Shown one piece after another: positions 58,396 through 64,000 of a stretch of DNA of 64,000 nucleotides; the first letter of the stretch is position 1; each line of letters starts with the position of its first letter. The notes beneath the pieces were generated by a model that was given only the letters and a program-made list of their open reading frames with translations, had not been told where the DNA came from and searched no databases. A program made the translations under genes and the position numbers. Source of the stretch: Ptiloglossa arizonensis (lineage: Eukaryota > Arthropoda > Insecta > Hymenoptera > Colletidae); NCBI RefSeq assembly GCF_051014685.1, contig NC_135059.1, positions 5,022,001 to 5,086,000 on the forward strand, written 5' to 3'.

Positions 58396-58918
58396 TGTGG
58401 TCGAGACTCTGGAAAGGGTTCGGTGGTCCGGTTTAAGAGCGACGAACTGTCGTACGATTCGAGACGGACGTAAGATTAACGGCGGGTTTGCTTTGTAGTT
58501 TTATGGCCTTCTTTCTCTGTGTTCGTGGTTTCGACCGGTCGATATTCATCCAGCCCCTCGCAATGACTGCTTCTTCGAATGGAGATTTATGACACGTGGT
58601 GCCAGATGCCCAAAAGATTCTCTTTTGAATCTCGTGTCCTCGAGGCCACGTCCGCTCTACGACCGCAGGTGAAATTAACCCCTCGGGCGCGGTACAAATT
58701 TTTTTAATTTTTTACCTTCTACCACCGGTCGACGACAATATAGCGTTATCCGCGATGCGACGTGGTGTCTTATAAATAAACGTGCACCTTAAATGACACT
58801 CGTATGCTTACGAATAATTCTGAAACATTTTTAATAGATTTTACATTCTTTTCGATTTACCTTGCGATGGTAGCTCTCCTACTCAACATCAGAGTGTTTA
58901 CATTCTGTTTTAGAGGTC
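58058..58918. other. non-coding stretch
   Basis: It holds the GA microsatellite listed next and otherwise unique sequence. No gene was recognised. Confidence 0.55.
58349..58396. repeat. (GA)n microsatellite
   Basis: Interrupted GA run of about 24 units. Confidence 0.97.
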
Positions 58919-59222
58919 GTTGGAACGAATGCAACAATGATCCTAAGAGTGCCAGATGTCGATAGCGAATGGTCGACGTCAGTTTTAAGGACTGTCTTCG
59001 TATCAGTGCAAAAGGGTCGCCAGCTACGCGGTCAACGGTTTGGCTATTTTCTTTTTGGGTTTTCCTTTTCGATTTCGAAATTGTCGTTTGCACCAAGTTA
59101 TATCGCTGTACGTTTCTTTATCCTACTTTTATATTCTTGTATGGACAATCACTGTATTACTGGATACGCGAGATCCCTGCGTGTAACGATACACTGTATA
59201 CTATAATCTAAAGTTTACGACA
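58919..59222 (+). mobile_element. Family A LTR-like repeat, copy 6
   Basis: It starts GTTGGAACGAATGCAACAAT and ends CTAAAGTTTACGACA. It retains the CAGCTACGCGGTCAACGG block that is also in copy 5 but deleted in copy 4. It is joined on the right to segment S and then to a G-element part. Confidence 0.75.
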
Positions 59223-59400
59223 GTAACGTAGCAACGTAACGCGGATATTAATGATTTTATTGCGGGACCATTTTTGTACGATAAGACCTGCACGGTTAAT
59301 TCGATCTAGACTTTTTCGCGTAAATGGAAATCTAAAAATACTACGTATCGCGGGGAAAGAGAAGTATCAGCCGCGAGTTGAAGAAAGAAATGTAACGCTA
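59223..59400 (+). repeat. segment S, copy 2
   Basis: It matches 46443-46630 (TAACGCGGATATTAATGATT, TTTTTGTACGATAAGACCTG, AGAAAGAAATGTAACGCTATGG). Here it joins family A on the left and the G element at GGGAGTGTGGATAG on the right. Confidence 0.75.
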
Positions 59401-59809
59401 TGGGAGTGTGGATAGTATCGATTAATTGTTACTCTGTCGCGGGTTTCGCGAAGACTGACCAAAACGTCTGACCCAGTACGAGCAACGACTACTTCCAAGT
59501 CCGATCTTCCTCTCGCCCTGGAATACATTTAATACATTGGGTTGTTCGGAAAGTGATTTCGTTCTCCAAAATGGAGAATATATCGTTTGATAAAATGTTT
59601 GTACACTCTAAAAAAATCGTGTTTCGTTTTCACCGAAAAAAACGAAACGACTTTCCGAACGACCTAATAGCATTTGAGTTTTAGAAGGTAATTAAAGGTC
59701 GAACGAATGTATTCCCTTATGAAAGGAAAAGTTTATTCAATACCGGACTACGTACACACGTGGAAAATATTGTACATTATATTACGATATACGCGGGAAC
59801 ACTAACCCC
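59400..59809 (+). mobile_element. Family G element, copy 3 (5'-truncated or alternative 5' part)
   Basis: It matches 49155-49560 from GGGAGTGTGGATAGTATCGA to ACACTAACCCC. The 5' 340 bp of G, with the hairpin and palindrome, are absent and replaced by segment S. It includes MITE copy 4 at the usual position. Confidence 0.8.
59537..59667 (+). mobile_element. mariner-type MITE, copy 4 (inside G)
   Basis: 131 bp, TTGGGTTGTTCGGAAAGTGA to ACTTTCCGAACGACCTAA. It is very close to copies 2 and 3. Confidence 0.88.
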
Positions 59810-61388
59810 TATAATAATAGCGTAACTCATTGAACAATGTGGTAGAATTAAATACGAAAAATTGTAAATCATTTAAAATCATGATAAAATTTACCGTATT
59901 TCCTGAACAATGTACTACTTAATACGTAGCTGCAAGAATAAATATCAAGACACGTGTTTACAGCACTTTGCTGATCTATGCAAAGTTCTTATTACGTCGT
60001 AAAATTAAATACCTTCCAAATGGAGTATCTAAACAGACTTTGAAACGCCAATATTCTTTGTGACGTACGAATTAGGAAAAATATTGTAAAATAAACCACT
60101 GAAGAAACGGTCAATTTTATACGAGTATTACGATCATTTGGTCTCGTAAAATTTATTTATCGAAACGTTTACCACCGTTTGAAACCATTTTACGATAACT
60201 TTTGATAAAAACTAACCCATTTGCATTCAGAGGCGGAAACGGTCCGCGTGCGACGGATTTGGACAATTTTATAGTGTATCGTCAACGATACCGAATATCG
60301 ATCGTCGACCGAACATCGATGTCACAGATAATTCGAGGCACGTTTTGGATCATCGATTGGAATAATTTCTAAACAAGCGATCGCGGTATTTATTCCGCGC
60401 TCGGTGATACCGATCGTTCGACCGGTTGCTAACTAATTCCGTTTCTCGATACAAAGGGGACCAAGTATTTTACGAGAATAGTAAAAATGACTTTTGCAGC
60501 ACGGAGTCCGGTCGCTAGCTAAGATACATCGGTCGGTTCGCCGTCGCGACGCCGAGTTCGGGCTCGAGGGGTTAAACGAAGAAAAGGAATCGCCGGAGTC
60601 TCGTCGCGGAACGATATCCTCTCACCGCAGACGTTATGGACACGTTGGTCGATGCTTGTTCCTGGAAGCGACGCTTTAAACGACTTCTCCTTATTTCGAG
60701 TAAATTCGTTTTAATGGAAAACTTCGAGTCCCGTAGACGCTGGCCAGTGTCTCTCGAACTGTTTCGGGCGAGGCTCGGTAGAACGAAGCGGAAAAACTCG
60801 AAGGGTCCACCAACCTCTCTTATAATACCTCTCTTTTATCGATAGGTGATAGATACTGTACCAACAGAAGCGAGCTCGCGAATATCGTCCCGATACGGAC
60901 AATTGTGGTCTAGCGGGCTTCGTAGTTATTGGCAGGATCTAACCGAGCCGATTCCAATCGAGGGGGGAGAGTGACAAAGAGGCAGAAATGCGGGTTTTCG
61001 AAAAACGAGATAAGCGAGGGGAACGATATTTATCCCGTGAAAAAACTTGCTAACATTTCGAATTCGCGTTGCGAACGCTACGAAAATAGAACGGTCACAC
61101 CTCTGTAGAATGCGATGAAAAAATCGTGAAAACGGCACGGATGAAAAAGGTTACGGCAGAAAACACGAACAGAGGGTAGCGTTTAAAAAAGAGTATTTCG
61201 TTCGAAAAAAATATGTCAACCCTCTGCGCGTAGGTACGAAAACGCGGCGATTTTTCTATTAAAGTTTAACTTTATCCGCAATCTTCGCGAGTTAAAAATT
61301 TTGTCACCTGTACCGCTTTTACTTTCAGACTGTTGAGCAATTTTGTCGAAATTCGAATACTGCTTACTTACGATTTATTTAGTTTCTG
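59810..61388. other. non-coding stretch
   Basis: The first 75 bp are shared with the sequence after 49560. The rest is AT-rich, then CpG-rich around 60,500-60,800, with short openings and no motif. No gene. Confidence 0.5.
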
Positions 61389-61708
61389 TTAGGTCATCCC
61401 ATAAGTAATGTCGTTTTTTCGACGGTGAGTTTCGATGGAACAAATTAATACTTACATCTGTTTTCAATCATCTACCGGTCAACTTTTTTACTTCATTTTC
61501 GAGAAACTTCTGCGATTTCGAATCGAAATACTCGTTCAGCGCTGATTTTACATCGTTGCTATTGTTGAAATTGTTTCCACTTAAAAAATGTTGCATCGAC
61601 CGGAATAAATGGTAATCGCTCGGGGCAAGATCCGGAGAGTATGGTGGGTACGGTAGAAGTTCCCAATTGAAATATTTCCCATTACTTATAGGACGATCCA
61701 ATAGTTGC
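61389..61708 (-). pseudogene. internally deleted mariner: transposase C-terminus between two terminal repeats
   Basis: mariner transposases cut and paste TA-flanked elements with a DDD catalytic triad. The minus frame at 61468-61701 reads WELLPYPPYSPDLAPSDYHL and continues to KKLTGR, the last quarter of the protein. YSPDLAPSDYHLF contains the third catalytic Asp. Terminal repeats TTAGGTCATCCCATAAGTAA (61389 onward) and, on the minus strand from 61708, TTGGATCGTCCTATAAGTAA lie at the two ends. About 320 bp remain of an expected 1.2-1.3 kb. Everything from the start codon to just before WELL is deleted, so it is dead. The in-frame ATG comes from the joined terminal repeat region. It is not the parent of the 131-bp MITE, whose ends differ. 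Confidence 0.85.
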
Positions 61709-62981
61709 GTGCGCTTCGGTTAGGTATTGAATACTTTAGAAATGAATTCTTTCGAAAAGCGTTACATATCAAACTGTAGTACAAAACGCGATCAATTTTA
61801 CCACGGATGCAACTACAAATCTTACTGGACATTACGCGACAAAAAATTACCAAAAAATTGCCCTACGGTCGAAATTGTAAAGCCTTGGAAAATATAATTC
61901 TCACGAGAGACTTGAAAATTACTGTCACCGAACTATATCCAGGCAATCGTGTTTCAAGCTGTCTTATCTATCGAGCAATTATCCAAGGAAGCGCGGAAAG
62001 TCGGAAACAAAGACCTGAAAAGTTTGCGCAGAAACTTCTCTCGCAAAACTTCAACAACGGTTAGAAACGAGGATCTGTTACATATGCTTCTCGTTTCGTC
62101 AGACCCTGTCGCGAGTAATTTACGTTCCCCCGTCGTGAAAAGTAACTTTTCCTCGGAGATTCTGTTCCCCGTCGAAGAGCCGAAGGTATCTTTTAATCGG
62201 CCCGAAGAAACGATCAGCGAGTAGAAGATAAATTCCATTAGCTCGAAAGAAAGCACCGGTGAAGCTGAAATTAATTATTAACGCACCGAACCGTTCGCCT
62301 TTTCGTTTAGGTCGCGCGACGCCATAAACTGGAGCGACCCGAACGTTGCGTCGTAGATACAAAAAAGAAAAAGAAAGTGAAAGACTTTCCGAAGTCGAGA
62401 AATAATTTTGTAAGAAACCTTACAGAAATGAACGCAAAACGATGCAAAGTAGACGCTAGAAGCAATTGCGTTACAAAACTCGCATCGTTTCGCGACAGTT
62501 GGATATTTGCATCGTTACATCGATCGATATTGGAGTAAGTTTCTTTTCAGTGTGTTAAAATGTTCATTTTCGACATCGGAATATCATTCCTTAGATTTTT
62601 ACTCCAATGATCGATGCATCGTTTATTTCGCGTTACTTTCGCGTATACTTCACGGTAATTAGTTTCGCGGTCGCAATATCGATAAATCGTTCTGTTATGC
62701 AGGAGGGAAGGGTCGAAGGAACACTCGTGTAGAATTCAACGATCCCTTGGCACTTTACCGAGGTTTTATTATTTACTATTTTATAGACCGACTGACAAGA
62801 ATTTCACGGACTTAGCACTTAGACACGACTTAGAGAAGAGTGAGATCTTCGACGGGTATTTGTATCGTTCGTTGACAAAGAAAGAGTTCGATCCCAGCAC
62901 GAGGTTAACACGGGGAGTCACGTAGGCTGGTTCAAGAAGTGTTTTCGCTGCCTTACGTTATCCGACTTCTATGAATTGACT
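61709..62981. other. non-coding stretch
   Basis: Openings of 80-100 codons overlap on both strands (61807-62362) without motifs. Unique otherwise. Confidence 0.5.
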
Positions 62982-63115
62982 CGCATGGGAACAAAGATTA
63001 ATCTTTGAGGTAACTCAACGAATCAAACTTTGTTCCTCGCATGGGAACAAAGATTAATCTTTGAGGTAACTCAACGAATCAAACTTTGTTCCTCGCATAA
63101 GGACAAAGATTAATC
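62982..63115. repeat. 56-bp tandem repeat with internal palindrome
   Basis: Two identical 56-bp units start at 62982 and 63038, and a partial, mutated third starts at 63094. Each unit contains AAAGATTAATCTTT, a 14-bp perfect palindrome, and the inverted pair GAACAAAG/CTTTGTTC near its ends. Confidence 0.95.
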
Positions 63116-64000
63116 TTAAGAACGCAATGCAGTAGGTATCGTAGCATGATTACGGTTTGGTATAACAGTTCGAATTTCGACAACGTTTCGTAAAGTCTCG
63201 TAAATAATTTCACGACGAGGCTCTCTTCCTTTCGTTATCGGTTCGCGAGTGTTGCGATCGTCCTCGCCCCCGTAAAATCACGCACGTGCTGCAAATTTTC
63301 ACCGCGACCCCGATGCACCGTGTTCGAGTGGCCGTCTGCTCCACGGGGGAGTATTTCAAGTCGACCCCGTCGCTATTTTTCGAGCCCCGTGGAATCCGAG
63401 GAGGCTCGTTTTGTTCGTCGTTTGCCGAGCGAGGGAAGTTGGCGCGCGAGAGAACTTGGAGCGATCGTGCATTCGCGCCGGCACTTGCATCGTAGCTCCG
63501 TTCTCGCGTCGACGAACAATTCTGATCACGGAATTAGCTCTATGCGCATGTACAGTGTCGATAACGTTCCGTGGTACAGTGTTCACGAGGACTGGAGAGA
63601 GAGAGAGAGAGAGATAGAGTCGGTCGATTCTGTGCGTCGCCGAAGCGAACGAGAACGACCGGTGTAAAGTTGCGTTCGCTCGAGCGTTTTGTTTCCGGGA
63701 TACGTGTCTTGTTTACGGAACGAAGTGTCCGCCCTTCCTATCACCTGGACTTCCAACGGCCAATTTTGCGCGCGAAACGGGGAAAAGAAACCATCCTCCC
63801 ACCTCTCCGCGTCTTTTCGTCCTTTTCGAACGCGCGAGAGATACCTACCCAGGAAAGGAACGGGAAAAGAATCGAGCGTGTGAATTTCGAAATTTCATTA
63901 GGAAAATGTGATCCGTCGCGGGTCACATTTGAAGCCCGATGAAACGCGCGAAAAGAATGAAATTTCGAGCACCGCGAAGAGAAAGAACCCGTCACCGGGT
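63116..64000. other. CpG-rich stretch at the window edge
   Basis: GC content rises from about 63,240. It includes a GA run at 63594-63613. Openings overlap in all frames and none shows a domain. The texture would fit a first exon or CpG-rich promoter of a gene beyond the edge, but there is no direct evidence. Confidence 0.4.

Noticed and set aside
58780..58830. Minus-strand YEC resembling the second Ig cysteine motif of dpr
   Set aside because: A stop lies two codons upstream and the rest of the motif is missing.

Overview
The window looks like eukaryotic, insect-type DNA, most probably from a hymenopteran (a bee, ant or wasp). The reasons are abundant CpG and TCGA, long CT/GA microsatellites, mariner fragments, an insect-type jockey-like retroelement remnant and one exon of the arthropod dpr immunoglobulin family. 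This placement is inference, because no orthologue search was possible. Nothing looks prokaryotic: there are no operons and no dense open frames. Most stretches without stops are chance openings in CpG-rich DNA, with no family motif and no splice context.

The only host coding sequence I can support well is a 179-nt exon on the minus strand at 46866-47044. It encodes the start of the first Ig domain of a dpr (defective proboscis extension response) cell-surface protein, with a good acceptor and donor. I found neither the next exon (WIRxRD...DWTLQI...YECQ) nor a signal-peptide exon. Most of the window is therefore probably intron or intergenic space of a very long gene. A weaker candidate exon lies on the plus strand at 22103-22310.

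The rest is accessory DNA. Family A (about 320 bp, TGTTG...AACA ends, LTR-like) has seven copies, at 842, 2795, 10508, 46290, 52979, 56013 and 58919. Family G (about 750 bp, GGGG...CCCC ends, carrying a conserved hairpin and an 18-bp palindrome) is at 48816, 56156 and 59400. Every G copy carries the same 131-bp mariner-type MITE, and the G copy at 56156 sits inside an A copy, so three layers of insertion can be read. Family B is an LTR/leader remnant with a tRNA-Pro-type primer-binding site. At 43077-43631 its U5-PBS-leader block is present three times in exact 185-bp tandem, and a second copy is at 45723. A decayed jockey-like ORF1 plus ORF2 tail lies at 36382-37853, followed by a short protein-like relic at 37920-38156. 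A mariner reduced to its transposase C-terminus is at 61389-61708. Families C, D, E and F are further paired repeats with no known name.

Tandem repeats include a 14-bp minisatellite with a 42-bp higher-order unit (33312-33813), a 56-bp palindromic repeat (62982-63115), an approximately 118-bp triplication (57718-58057) and a 222-bp duplication (51093-51510).
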